Shown here: piece after piece, positions 9,275 to 18,057 of the stretch
Layout: every line of letters starts with the position of its first letter
Position numbering within the stretch: position 1 is the stretch's first letter
Assembly (NCBI RefSeq): GCF_016756315.1
Contig: NZ_AP024235.1
Coordinates: 3,162,001-3,226,000 of the forward strand
Reading direction: 5' to 3'
DNA: 64,000 nt
From: Alteromonas sp. KC3
Lineage (GTDB): Bacteria; Pseudomonadota; Gammaproteobacteria; Enterobacterales; Alteromonadaceae
Position numbers and translations under genes: made by a program
Notes under the pieces: model-generated
Database searches by the model: none
Seen by the model: only the letters and a program-made list of their open reading frames with translations
Told to the model about the DNA's origin: nothing

Positions 9275-9670
9275 CTACTTTACCCATATACGATCAGCTA
9301 AGAGATAGCCTTGTTCGACTTCTCTAGCGTGTACTTCTATTGTGAGATTGTGCTGCCGAGCCAATAACGCCATATCAAACATTGCCCGGCCATGTGAATT
9401 TTGAATATCAAAGGCAAACGCACTTCCTGAAGAAATAGCATATCCAAAATCAGATGCACTCTTAGTGTCAATATTACCGTCAATAAACACCAAACCCAGA
9501 CCATCACTATTCAGATAGACTTGTGTGGTTTTACCAACAAATTTACAGTACGGCGTTGACGTTTTACTTGGCTTACAAATCGCAATTGATTCATTACCTT
9601 TTAGAACAAGTACACTACCCAACGCTATAAGTAATACGAATAACACAGCCAGACTAATTATGCGCTTCAT
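9275..9670 (-). CDS. Uncharacterised membrane-anchored protein in EPS operon
   Basis: I do not recognise this 131-residue protein. It has one N-terminal hydrophobic segment (about residues 4-23), likely a signal anchor or signal peptide, and a small soluble domain outside the membrane. Two cysteines (C32 and C42) sit close together and could form a disulfide. Other hydrophobic segments are absent. It overlaps the upstream glycosyltransferase by 17 bp and is followed after 10 bp by the O-antigen-ligase-like gene, so it is translated as part of the operon. A role as accessory to the polymerase or ligase is only a guess from position. Confidence 0.6.
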   Translation of the reverse strand: MKRIISLAVLFVLLIALGSVLVLKGNESIAICKPSKTSTPYCKFVGKTTQVYLNSDGLGLVFIDGNIDTKSASDFGYAISSGSAFAFDIQNSHGRAMFDMALLARQHNLTIEVHAREVEQGYLLADRIWVK

Positions 9671-10799
9671 TTGCTACTCTCTTTGCCAAATCAACAACCT
9701 TTCTCGCATTCTCTTGCCACACAAACTGCTTATCTAATACGCTTTGCTTAACCGCTCTGCGTTTGCAGTCTAAAACTTTGTATGACGTGATTGCAGTAGT
9801 AAGCGCTTTTTTGAAGTCAGCCTTGTCGCCTTTTTCAAAGAAGAGCGCTGTATCGTCACTTAGTATTTCCTGAATATTCGACGTTTTCGGTGCCACTATT
9901 AAAGCACCAACGGCCATATACTCGAACATTTTCAAAGGTGATGCATAAGCGGTTACATCAGGCTGTAACGCAATGTCGAATTCTTTTACAAAATCCAATA
10001 CTTTATCTCGTGTAACTAGACCTTTGAACTCCACTTTTTCCGAAATGCCTAGCGTCTCAGCTTGCTGCCTTAAGTCAGGTAAAATATTTCCATCACCCAC
10101 ACAAATTAAGCGCAGCGGAAGTTCCTTGTGTTCTGCAATTGCCTCTAAAGCTTTGTCCATTCCGTGCCATGGGTGAATAAAACCAGTAAATCCAATAACA
10201 ATTTCTTGTTTATTAACGTTGATGTCATGTTGCATCATTTCATCAATAAACTGCTGCCTTACACCATTGTGAATAACCGTTATTCTTGACTCTGGAATAT
10301 CGGCCTCTCGCATGTAATCAGCCAAAACATCAGTAACAGGCAAGCAATGTGTGGCTCCTCTCCAGGTAAAGTCTTCTATCTTTTTGGCAAAACCTTGTAA
10401 CGCCAGACCACTATATTTTGCGCGCTCTTCAGCAAGAGGGGCATTAATTTCTAGTAGCAAAGGAATATTGAATAACTTTGCTGCTAGCACTCCCGCAGGT
10501 TGATAAAGGTTATAACGCTCGTAAATAACTTCGGGCTTAAACTTTAAAATAGCAACCACAAGCTTGATGAAAACCCATGCGCTGTAGCTCAGCTCAAGGA
10601 TTTCATACAACGCTTTGGGTAATGCTTTTTTGAGTTTACTTACAAAACCGCCATCACCACCGAAATCCGCATTTTCATTAACTTGCGGCGCAACAAAATG
10701 AAGTTCGTGCCCTAACTCGTCAAGCGCGTTAGTTAATTCTTCGACATGAACATACTGCCCATCTTTCGAGGCAATTCTATGGTGATACAATATTTTCAC
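9654..10799 (-). CDS. Glycosyltransferase family 4
   Basis: This GT-B fold enzyme of about 381 residues begins VKILYHHRIASKDGQYVHVEE (given here without its initiator Met) and carries an acceptor-side NAPLAEER, a GFTGFIHPWHGMD hinge and the donor-side stretch FEYMAVGALIVAP. I place the start at the GTG at 10799; an in-frame TTG at 10814 would add five residues, and neither has a strong Shine-Dalgarno. The gene overlaps the amidotransferase gene upstream by 23 bp. It should add a sugar to the repeat unit on the cytoplasmic side. It resembles the glycosyltransferases repeatedly found in XrtA loci; sugar specificity is unknown. Confidence 0.86.
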   Translation of the reverse strand: MKILYHHRIASKDGQYVHVEELTNALDELGHELHFVAPQVNENADFGGDGGFVSKLKKALPKALYEILELSYSAWVFIKLVVAILKFKPEVIYERYNLYQPAGVLAAKLFNIPLLLEINAPLAEERAKYSGLALQGFAKKIEDFTWRGATHCLPVTDVLADYMREADIPESRITVIHNGVRQQFIDEMMQHDINVNKQEIVIGFTGFIHPWHGMDKALEAIAEHKELPLRLICVGDGNILPDLRQQAETLGISEKVEFKGLVTRDKVLDFVKEFDIALQPDVTAYASPLKMFEYMAVGALIVAPKTSNIQEILSDDTALFFEKGDKADFKKALTTAITSYKVLDCKRRAVKQSVLDKQFVWQENARKVVDLAKRVANEAHN

Positions 10800-12702
10800 T
10801 TTTTTGTGTTCCAAAGTGTTTTTCTAAAAATGCGTTAAAAATAAGAAGTGACCAAATAGTCATCCCATGCTCGTGACCACGCTCGTGATGCTCATCTAGC
10901 AGTATGCTGATACCGTCTAGAGAAAATAGTCCAGTTTGCGCTAGCGCCCCCTCTGAAAGTTTACTTTTCAAACTCTCTTTGGGAATCTGTCGAAGCCACT
11001 CGTCAATGGGTGATGAAAACCCCATTTTGTTTCGCTTAGTGACAAATGAGGGAAGCAAGTGTTTAAATCCGTTGACCAGAAGTCTTTTGGTTTGGCCCCA
11101 CGATAAATTGAGCGATGGAGATGCAGCCAGCGTGCGCTCCACCAGGTGATGATCTAAATAAGGCACGCGCACTTCAAGCGAGTTTTTCATGCTTGCACGG
11201 TCTACTTTGGTAAGAATGCCACCTGCAAGATAGGTTTTAAAATCTATAAGCTGAATAGCTTTGAGGCTGTTAGTGCTTTTGCATTTCTTCGCTATATCAT
11301 CAAACATGTTCAAACTACTGTAGCCATGTAATTGCGCTTTAAGTTGCGGCGAATACAAGCGGGCTAATTCATTTTGATGCGTGATAGAAATAGCATTGTG
11401 ATAACTGGTTATTGCGCTACCAGACAAAGCATTTAAGGTTGTTTTACCGCGCAAAAATTTCGGAGCAGTTTTAAGGTTGGGATAGAGCTTTGCCAATGTA
11501 CCAAACATTTTTTTGCGTACGCCGTCAGGCAAACACTTGCGGATTTTCTCTTCAACCCACAGCATTTTGTGATTGCGATAACCGTATAACAACTCATCAG
11601 CACCGTCACCAGACAGCGCTACTTTGACATGCTGCGCCGCTACACCCGATAGAATGAATGTTGGAATAGCCGAATTATCTGCAAAGGGTTCATCGTAAAT
11701 ATCAACCAAGGTCTCCATAAAGGTTAAATCATTAATGGAAACACTGGTGTTCAAATGCTTAAACCCTAACTGCGTGGCCAACTGCTTCGCATAAAAAGAT
11801 TCATCATACTTAGATAAGTCAAAGCCAATTGAAAAGGTATTTATAGGTACTTCAGAGTGCTTTTGCATTACAGCAGAAATCACTGATGAATCAATACCAC
11901 CTGAAAGGAAACTGCCCAGCGGAACATCAGCTACCATACGCAGCGTAATCGCCTCTTCCGTCAGCCGAGCGAACTCTTCACCTATGTCTTGCTCGCGGGT
12001 AATTTCATCAGAAACAAAATTTTCAATTTCCCAATAACACTCCGGAGTTACATCACGCGCTGGGTCACTTAAATCTATTGAAATAACATGTGCTGGCGGT
12101 AATTTGAATACTTCTTTGAAGATGGTTTTAGGGTCGGCCACATAGCCTAGCGAGAAAAAGTCTTCAATGGCGCAAGGGTTCAATTGTTTTTCAATATCTG
12201 GATGCGCAGTAATAGCTTTAAGCTCAGACGCAAATAACAAATCGCCTTGAGATGTTCTTGCCCAGTGTAACGGTTTAATACCTAAACGGTCTCTGGCTAC
12301 AAACAGTGTATTTTGACGCTTGTCATAAATAACAAATGCGAACATGCCACGCAATTTATGAACCGCTGATACGCCCCACTCTTTCCATGCGAATAACAAA
12401 ACTTCAGAATCGCATTGCGAAGCAAAAACATGCCCTAAAGCTTCTAGTTCACATTTTAGTTGCTTGAAATTATAAATTTCTCCGTTGTAACTTAATACAA
12501 CGCCATCACTTTCAAGGGGTTGCTTGCCATTTTCAACATCTAAAATTGATAGTCGCTTGTGCCCCAATCCCACATTGCCGTCAATATAGTACCCTTCTCC
12601 ATCAGGGCCTCTATGATGAAGCGTTGCTGTCATTGAACGCAAAGTAGACTCGTCAACTTTTCCGTCAGTTGTCGCTTTTACCCAAGCCACTACGCCACAC
12701 AC
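10777..12702 (-). CDS. XrtA-associated asparagine synthetase-like amidotransferase
   Basis: The 641-residue protein has the class II glutaminase Cys2 (MCGVVAWV), RGPDGEG, and the synthetase SGGIDSS loop at residues 267-273, followed by ALSGDGADELLYGY. It contains SLGYVADPKTIF, a segment characteristic, from memory, of the 'amidotransferase 1, exosortase A system-associated' subfamily. It is a second complete paralogue next to the AsnB-like protein at 4014-5894, with clearly divergent sequence, so this is not a recent duplication. It probably amidates a sugar acid of the polymer using glutamine. It sits 5 bp downstream of the GT2 gene and overlaps the next glycosyltransferase gene. Confidence 0.9.
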   Translation of the reverse strand: MCGVVAWVKATTDGKVDESTLRSMTATLHHRGPDGEGYYIDGNVGLGHKRLSILDVENGKQPLESDGVVLSYNGEIYNFKQLKCELEALGHVFASQCDSEVLLFAWKEWGVSAVHKLRGMFAFVIYDKRQNTLFVARDRLGIKPLHWARTSQGDLLFASELKAITAHPDIEKQLNPCAIEDFFSLGYVADPKTIFKEVFKLPPAHVISIDLSDPARDVTPECYWEIENFVSDEITREQDIGEEFARLTEEAITLRMVADVPLGSFLSGGIDSSVISAVMQKHSEVPINTFSIGFDLSKYDESFYAKQLATQLGFKHLNTSVSINDLTFMETLVDIYDEPFADNSAIPTFILSGVAAQHVKVALSGDGADELLYGYRNHKMLWVEEKIRKCLPDGVRKKMFGTLAKLYPNLKTAPKFLRGKTTLNALSGSAITSYHNAISITHQNELARLYSPQLKAQLHGYSSLNMFDDIAKKCKSTNSLKAIQLIDFKTYLAGGILTKVDRASMKNSLEVRVPYLDHHLVERTLAASPSLNLSWGQTKRLLVNGFKHLLPSFVTKRNKMGFSSPIDEWLRQIPKESLKSKLSEGALAQTGLFSLDGISILLDEHHERGHEHGMTIWSLLIFNAFLEKHFGTQKSENIVSP

Positions 12703-12707
12703 GGGAG

Positions 12708-13529
12708 CTATCTCCTTTGAATTCGCTTGTAAAGTCCATTTAAACCCCAGAAGTATCTATGCTTTTTCATAAGGTAAAAAATGCCCGCGAGATGCGAAAA
12801 ATGGAATTTATTTAGCTTAAAACCGCGCGACAATTCCTGCGCGTCATGAATTACGGATACATCTGGAACGTAGTGAATCTGGAAGCCAGCCTCCCAAATA
12901 CGAATGCAGTAATCGACATCTTCTGGGGAGTAGAAGATCTTTTCATCTAACATTCCCACTTTATCTACAACGTGCTTAGGCAACATCCAACATGCTGATA
13001 TAGCATAATCAACCGCAACAGGATCGCTGACTAGAGATAAGTCATTGGGTTTTTGTTCCATCTTCTTCAAAAATAGGAAACGCTTTGCTTTACCCCATAG
13101 CGTGGGAAACTTGTCACATGAAAGCTGGAAATTACCAGATGCATAAGTCACTTTTGGCACAGCTAAGCCCACTTGCTTATTTTGCTCTAGGTAACTGATT
13201 AATCGCTTAAGTGCTTCTGCATTAACGTAGGCATCGGAGTCTAAAACTAACACGTGCTTGCCTGATGCACGCTTTAGTGCTTGATTTCTTGAAAATGTTG
13301 TACCGGTGTTTTCACCAAGATTTATTACGTGTAGCGCGCTACCAAACTTGTCAGCGTATTGGTTAATACATTCAAGTGAATTATCCACCGATCCATTTTC
13401 AACGACAAAAACTTCGCCGGTTAACTCTGCACTTTGTAACGCGTCAAAAAGTGCGGTTAAGCACTTGCCTATATGCTTTTCAGAGTTAAAAGACAGAATT
13501 ACTACTGAAATATCCACTTGCTCACTCAC
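12708..13529 (-). CDS. Glycosyltransferase family 2
   Basis: This 273-residue GT-A enzyme has the N-terminal nucleotide-binding strand VVILSFNSEKHIGKCL, an ENGSVDNS motif, and the metal-binding DxD as VLVLDSDAYVN. A later YSPEDVDYCIRIWEAG block provides the usual ED catalytic-base region of inverting GT2 enzymes. No membrane segments are seen, so it acts on the lipid-linked intermediate at the cytoplasmic face. It overlaps the exosortase gene by 8 bp. The Lys/Arg-rich C-terminus may help membrane contact. Confidence 0.9.
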   Translation of the reverse strand: MSEQVDISVVILSFNSEKHIGKCLTALFDALQSAELTGEVFVVENGSVDNSLECINQYADKFGSALHVINLGENTGTTFSRNQALKRASGKHVLVLDSDAYVNAEALKRLISYLEQNKQVGLAVPKVTYASGNFQLSCDKFPTLWGKAKRFLFLKKMEQKPNDLSLVSDPVAVDYAISACWMLPKHVVDKVGMLDEKIFYSPEDVDYCIRIWEAGFQIHYVPDVSVIHDAQELSRGFKLNKFHFSHLAGIFYLMKKHRYFWGLNGLYKRIQRR

Positions 13530-15012
13530 TCTTTTGTTGTTCTAGTTTTATCAGCGCTTCGATCAAGCTTTGTTGTGATACGTTCCCTTCAGATGCAGCA
13601 TATAATGCCACACCACCAAAGTCATTAAGAGAAAGCTTATTCAATACTTGCATCCCTTTCACAGTGATAGGATTTACCGTGTATACATCACCAACTTTCC
13701 ACATATATACCAGGTGAATTGATCTGCCCGTGCCATTTTTCAGCTGCAAATACTTATAGTGGAATCGCTGCTGTGCACTATCTATTACTCGCGCCTCAGA
13801 CTCTGCCACCGACCAAACTTCAGGGTCATATGGCTTGTTGTTCCATGTAACTAACTCTTTCTCTTCGTTTTCGGTCACATAGGTAATTTCATGCAGTATG
13901 ATAGTCGCTTCGTTGATTTGAACTGTCTCAAAACGATATTCGTCAAAACCCGTATAAATTGGTTGCCAACCCGATAGTGATTTAATGTCGGTTAGTACTA
14001 CCCCATCTTCACTCACTTTCTCCAGTGCCTGTGTTTGCTGACTATGGAAAGCCCCCATGAAAACAGGACCTAATGCGATTACAATGACTGCTGCAGCGAA
14101 ACGCTTCTTAGGCAACGCCACTGTCGTTGTACTGTCATTAAATTTGGGCACGTATTTTTCGTCATAGAAGAGGCGTGAAAATGCGAGCACTAAGGCTGTA
14201 ACAAAGAAGAAGAATACCCATCCGTAAACAAGATGGTCAAACCCAACGGCCGCCTCCATATTACTTACATGGCCTATATAAACCATGATAAATGCGCGCA
14301 TACCATTGGCAAGGATTGGAATAACAAGTACACAGGCAAGAAAAACGGCTTGTTTAATTCTAGAACGAATTTCCAAGTGCGCAATAAGTAAGCCAATGGT
14401 TATAGTAGAAAATAAGAAGCGAATACCGCTGCAGGCTTCAGCGACATGGAAAAGTCCCTCTGGAATCTGTAAATACCATCCCTCACGGTAAACGGGCACG
14501 CCTACCACTTTTAGCATCATTACAGTTAAATCGGCCGTCACTTCCTGAAGATGCGGAATCATAAACTCGCCGAAAGGCACAGACAGAATTAGGAAAAAAA
14601 GTGGAAAGAATAAATGCCGCAGTGTGACAAAGCCAAAAATTCCCCATACAAAGAAAAGGGGCATAGACATAAGCGCAAATTGCTGCAATGCGTTTATTAA
14701 AGATAGTTTGCCCACCACAAAGAGCAGAACGGCCGCTAGCAATCCAGCAAAGCCTAGAATTACATCTATATTGCGTCGACGAGCCAATCCGAAGGCATAA
14801 CGCTTTCGGTAAATCAACCAAATAGCAATGGGTGCGATAATAACCGCATGTTCAAAGGTGGTCGACTCGAACCACGTTAAAACAATTTGTTCAAACGTAC
14901 TGAAATAGGCAATCAGCCAAAGCACTGCAAGGGCCAGTAAGCAGGCCGCTTGCATAGGCACTATAGTAACGTTTCGATATGTATTAGGGACATCATTTGA
15001 TATAGACGTCAT
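13522..15012 (-). CDS. xrtA: Exosortase A (XrtA) with C-terminal EpsI-like domain
   Basis: This 496-residue polytopic protein carries the exosortase transpeptidase residues: Cys194 in AEACSGIRF, Arg239 in NGMRAFIM and His260 in FDHLVYGW. The C-terminal third (from about residue 300), after a last membrane segment, is an EpsI-type periplasmic domain, giving the XrtA architecture. Exosortases are thought to cleave PEP-CTERM tails and pass the protein to a cell-surface anchor or sugar. The family is known to be tied to EPS loci such as this one. The gene overlaps both neighbours (deacetylase by 20 bp, GT2 by 8 bp). No PEP-CTERM protein is in this window, so its substrates must be encoded elsewhere. 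Confidence 0.93.
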   Translation of the reverse strand: MTSISNDVPNTYRNVTIVPMQAACLLALAVLWLIAYFSTFEQIVLTWFESTTFEHAVIIAPIAIWLIYRKRYAFGLARRRNIDVILGFAGLLAAVLLFVVGKLSLINALQQFALMSMPLFFVWGIFGFVTLRHLFFPLFFLILSVPFGEFMIPHLQEVTADLTVMMLKVVGVPVYREGWYLQIPEGLFHVAEACSGIRFLFSTITIGLLIAHLEIRSRIKQAVFLACVLVIPILANGMRAFIMVYIGHVSNMEAAVGFDHLVYGWVFFFFVTALVLAFSRLFYDEKYVPKFNDSTTTVALPKKRFAAAVIVIALGPVFMGAFHSQQTQALEKVSEDGVVLTDIKSLSGWQPIYTGFDEYRFETVQINEATIILHEITYVTENEEKELVTWNNKPYDPEVWSVAESEARVIDSAQQRFHYKYLQLKNGTGRSIHLVYMWKVGDVYTVNPITVKGMQVLNKLSLNDFGGVALYAASEGNVSQQSLIEALIKLEQQKSE

Positions 15013-15829
15013 ACATGCTACCCCAGTTAAAATCCTTTAACAGCTTTTCAATTTTGGATTCCATTCTTGAGAGGTTGATGTAATGCCTGAACTTAGACCG
15101 CCAATTTGCCTCTTTTATATATGGCTGATCAGGGTCTATTTCCCAAGGGTGAAAGTAAAAGCTATACGGAGCGCTTTCCGCTTCCATGAACGCCATAATA
15201 CGCTTTTTAGAAAGCCAATACGGGTAGAGCCTATAGAAGCCTCCGCCGCCTATGCCCACGTTTGTTCCCTTCTTGCGAATGGTAGGAATAGGTATCTCAG
15301 TGATACCCTCCTTGCGTTCGTATTTAAATCTTGGCCACTGCGGAACACCATATAAATCGTGTTCGATTGGATAGGTGCTAGATGAATAGACGAAACCTTG
15401 TTCAACAAGCACGTCGTACACCCATGTATTCGAATCGTTAACTGAAAAGCTAGGCGCTCTGTAGCCTTTTATTGCTGTACCGCCCACGTCTTCAAGGATA
15501 GATTTGCTCGCATAAACATCTTCCTTGAACTGACTTTGTGACATAGTTGTCGCACGTTGGTGTTCTAGACCATGACTTGCAAGCTCATGACCTTCGTCGA
15601 CAATTCGCTTAATCACGTCAGGGCAACGCTTAGCTACCCAACCTAACGTAAAAAATGTCGACTTCACGTTATTTTCGGCAAAAAGATCGAGTAAGCGATG
15701 CGTATTTTGTCCAACTCGCAGCTGTTGAGAATCCCAGCTTTCCTTATTGATGACATCTTCAAAGGCAGATACTTGAAAGTAATCTTCTACATCTACAGTC
15801 ATCGCATTAAGGCGACTATCTAACTTCAT
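14993..15829 (-). CDS. Polysaccharide deacetylase, XrtA/PEP-CTERM-locus subfamily (NodB + DUF3473)
   Basis: The 278-residue protein is a compact NodB-fold deacetylase. The metal-binding Asp pair is in MTVDVEDYFQVSAFE and the two His ligands in ELASHGLEHQRAT; a GYRAPSFS block and the later FHPWEIDP fit the subfamily whose C-terminal part is DUF3473. It removes N-acetyl groups from a polysaccharide. There is no signal peptide, as is usual for this subfamily, so the compartment is uncertain. It starts 2 bp after the glycosylphosphotransferase stop and overlaps xrtA, tying deacetylation to the same operon. Confidence 0.92.
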   Translation of the reverse strand: MKLDSRLNAMTVDVEDYFQVSAFEDVINKESWDSQQLRVGQNTHRLLDLFAENNVKSTFFTLGWVAKRCPDVIKRIVDEGHELASHGLEHQRATTMSQSQFKEDVYASKSILEDVGGTAIKGYRAPSFSVNDSNTWVYDVLVEQGFVYSSSTYPIEHDLYGVPQWPRFKYERKEGITEIPIPTIRKKGTNVGIGGGGFYRLYPYWLSKKRIMAFMEAESAPYSFYFHPWEIDPDQPYIKEANWRSKFRHYINLSRMESKIEKLLKDFNWGSMYDVYIK

Positions 15830-15831
15830 TT

Positions 15832-17244
15832 CTATCGCCCTTTACCGAATAAAACAATTTCAACGGTTCTTATCAAAATTAGAATATCAAGCAGCAAACT
15901 TTGATGTTTTACGTAGTAAAGATCAAATTTAAGCTTTTCCATTGAGTCTTCAACGCTTGCACCGTAGGGGTAATTCAACTGTGCCCAACCCGCCAATCCT
16001 GGCTTCACGTTGTGACGTTGATTGTAGTAAGGTACTTCTCTTACAAGCTGCTCTACAAACTGTGGTCTTTCAGGGCGTGGACCAATAAACGCCATCTCGC
16101 CTCTAAATACGTTCAGTAACTGAGGTAATTCGTCTATGCGGTATTTACGGATAAAATGACCAATACGTGTAACACGATCATCATTTTTACTTGCCCATTT
16201 CGCACCGTCTTTCTCTGCGTCTGGGCGCATGCTTCTAAATTTTATAATTTTGAACAGTTTTCCGTTCAGTCCAACACGCTCTTGTTTGTAGAAAACAGAA
16301 ACACCTGTGCGTCTTCCATCGTCTAAGTAAATGAAAGCGGCAGTAAATAGCATTATGGGCCAAACAAAAAACAGAATAAATATGGCGAGTACGGCATTTA
16401 AGGTGTAATCCAATGCATCTCGTAAATAGTTCTGGCTCTGAAAACCATTTGAATAAATAACCCAGCTCGGGTACATCAGGTTCACAACAATTTGACCAGT
16501 CTCGCGCTCCATAAAATCGAGTAATTCAGTTACTTCGATTCCACGTAAACGACAGTCAAATAACACCTCAACAGGCAAAGTACCTCTGCGTTGGTCACAC
16601 GCGATAACGATTTCTTCAATGTCGTTGTCAGCAATAAATTGCTGGAAGCTATCGTCAATTTTCAGATGTATGATTTTTTCTTTTCTAATGCCATCTTCAC
16701 GGTTATCGCCAGGAATAGGAATAAAACCCACTAACTCAAAACCAATTCGATCTACGTCGCGGCGCATTCTCTTTTCAATAATGGAAGCACGTTCTCCTGC
16801 ACCTAATACAAGAATACGAACTTTCCCTAAGCCAAGTAGCCCTAAACGATTAGTGAAATACCGAAATACCACTAGTGTGATTATAATTGAGCTAACAGCA
16901 GCGGGTAAAAAGTAGGAGTCCATTACCAGTTCGTCAAAGAATGCACGACTAAGCACTTCAACTAAAAAGTAACTAAGACCTACACTTACAAAGATACGAC
17001 GAATGATGCCGCGGAATGTTTCACGAAGCTTGGCCTCGTATAATCCCACTGACAATGAACAAAGCAGTATAGAAACGGTGAGCATGCCCACATTAATAAT
17101 GAGCTTTTCTACCGAGACCGTTGCTGACATACCTATTTGAGTAAGTATGAAATGGGAAATGTACCCCATGTATGCAATGAGCAACGCCTCTGTTACTACT
17201 AAAATATTTGAGCGTTTATTTTGATTGCGCTTGTTTACTGCCAC
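15832..17244 (-). CDS. Polyprenyl glycosylphosphotransferase (EPS initiating sugar transferase)
   Basis: The protein has four N-terminal hydrophobic helices, a CoA-binding-like soluble domain (VLVLGAGERAS) and a C-terminal bacterial sugar transferase domain with KFRSMRPDAEKDGAKWA, RIDELPQLLNVFRGEM and GPRPERP. It moves a sugar-1-phosphate onto undecaprenyl phosphate, the first step in repeat-unit assembly. I choose the GTG at 17244 (470 residues). An AGGGGG Shine-Dalgarno lies six bases upstream, while the longer ATG at 17322 overlaps a TATAAT promoter element and has no ribosome site. It is the first gene of the minus-strand operon. It matches the sugar transferases of PEP-CTERM/XrtA loci. 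Confidence 0.92.
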   Translation of the reverse strand: MAVNKRNQNKRSNILVVTEALLIAYMGYISHFILTQIGMSATVSVEKLIINVGMLTVSILLCSLSVGLYEAKLRETFRGIIRRIFVSVGLSYFLVEVLSRAFFDELVMDSYFLPAAVSSIIITLVVFRYFTNRLGLLGLGKVRILVLGAGERASIIEKRMRRDVDRIGFELVGFIPIPGDNREDGIRKEKIIHLKIDDSFQQFIADNDIEEIVIACDQRRGTLPVEVLFDCRLRGIEVTELLDFMERETGQIVVNLMYPSWVIYSNGFQSQNYLRDALDYTLNAVLAIFILFFVWPIMLFTAAFIYLDDGRRTGVSVFYKQERVGLNGKLFKIIKFRSMRPDAEKDGAKWASKNDDRVTRIGHFIRKYRIDELPQLLNVFRGEMAFIGPRPERPQFVEQLVREVPYYNQRHNVKPGLAGWAQLNYPYGASVEDSMEKLKFDLYYVKHQSLLLDILILIRTVEIVLFGKGR

Positions 17245-17320
17245 CCCTGGCCCCCTAAAACTACAGCGATATTTCCCATCATAAAGGGATTTATTCCAAT
17301 AGACTAGAATTGTTATTGGC

Positions 17321-17343
17321 ATTATAGTGACATTTACCGTAGG
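17321..17343 (-). promoter_or_regulatory. Candidate sigma70 promoter of the EPS operon
   Basis: On the minus strand TTTACC (-35, four of six consensus bases) is followed after 16 bases by TATAAT (perfect -10) at 17326-17321. This gives a leader of about 70 nt before the GTG at 17244. It lies in the divergent gap between the two EPS operons, 50 bp from the export-protein gene. Not tested experimentally here. Confidence 0.55.
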
Positions 17344-17393
17344 GTAAACGACTAAAGTACAATTTAACCATAATGAGTGTAGGATGATCTCTT

Positions 17394-18026
17394 ATGTTCC
17401 GTTTTAGAACGCTACTTACTTGCTGTGCAACATTAGTTTTAATAGGCCTTAGTGGTTGTAGTAACACTGGCGTTTTGCCACAAGCAACAACCCGCGCGTC
17501 GCTGACTACCGACGTTAACGACTACCAATACCTTATTGGTCCAGGTGATTCGCTGACCATCTTCGTCTGGCGTAACCCTGAAGTGTCTGGCAACTTTATT
17601 GTTCGCCCCGACGGAAAGGTAACCACATCGCTAGTTGAAGATATTGACGTTGCGGGAAGAACTCCCACCATGCTCGCTCGTGAAATAGAAGAACAACTAT
17701 CTACTTATATTAACAACCCACGCGTGACAGTAAGTGTTAACAACTTTACAGGGCCATTAAGTGAGCAGGTTCGAGTTATTGGTGAAGCAACTAATCCAAG
17801 CGCTGTGAGTTACACAGAACACATGACATTGCTAGATTTGATGATAGCGGTGGGTGGTCTTACCGAATTTGCTAACGGTAACGGGGCAAAACTTGTACGT
17901 GTAGTAAATGGTAATCAGAAAACGTTCGATATTAATATTGACGATCTTATTCGCGACGGTGATATCTCAGAAAACGTGGATATGTTACCGGGTGATATCG
18001 TTATTATTCCAGAAGCCTGGTTCTAG
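17394..18026 (+). CDS. Polysaccharide export outer-membrane lipoprotein (Wza/XrtA type)
   Basis: The 210-residue protein has a lipoprotein signal peptide ending in a lipobox (GLSGC, Cys22). A Poly_export domain follows (YLIGPGDSLTIFVWRNPEVSG, then VRPDGKVTTSLVEDIDVAGRT), then an SLBB-like beta-grasp segment (RVIGEATNPSAV). It is short compared with Wza of E. coli (about 380 residues), as is typical of the XrtA-associated export proteins. It should form the periplasmic or outer-membrane part of the export channel. AGGA lies nine bases upstream of the ATG. It heads the plus-strand operon that continues with the chain-length protein. Confidence 0.92.
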   Translation: MFRFRTLLTCCATLVLIGLSGCSNTGVLPQATTRASLTTDVNDYQYLIGPGDSLTIFVWRNPEVSGNFIVRPDGKVTTSLVEDIDVAGRTPTMLAREIEEQLSTYINNPRVTVSVNNFTGPLSEQVRVIGEATNPSAVSYTEHMTLLDLMIAVGGLTEFANGNGAKLVRVVNGNQKTFDINIDDLIRDGDISENVDMLPGDIVIIPEAWF

Positions 18027-18057
18027 TTGTTAAGTAGTATACGGAACAAAAAATAAA

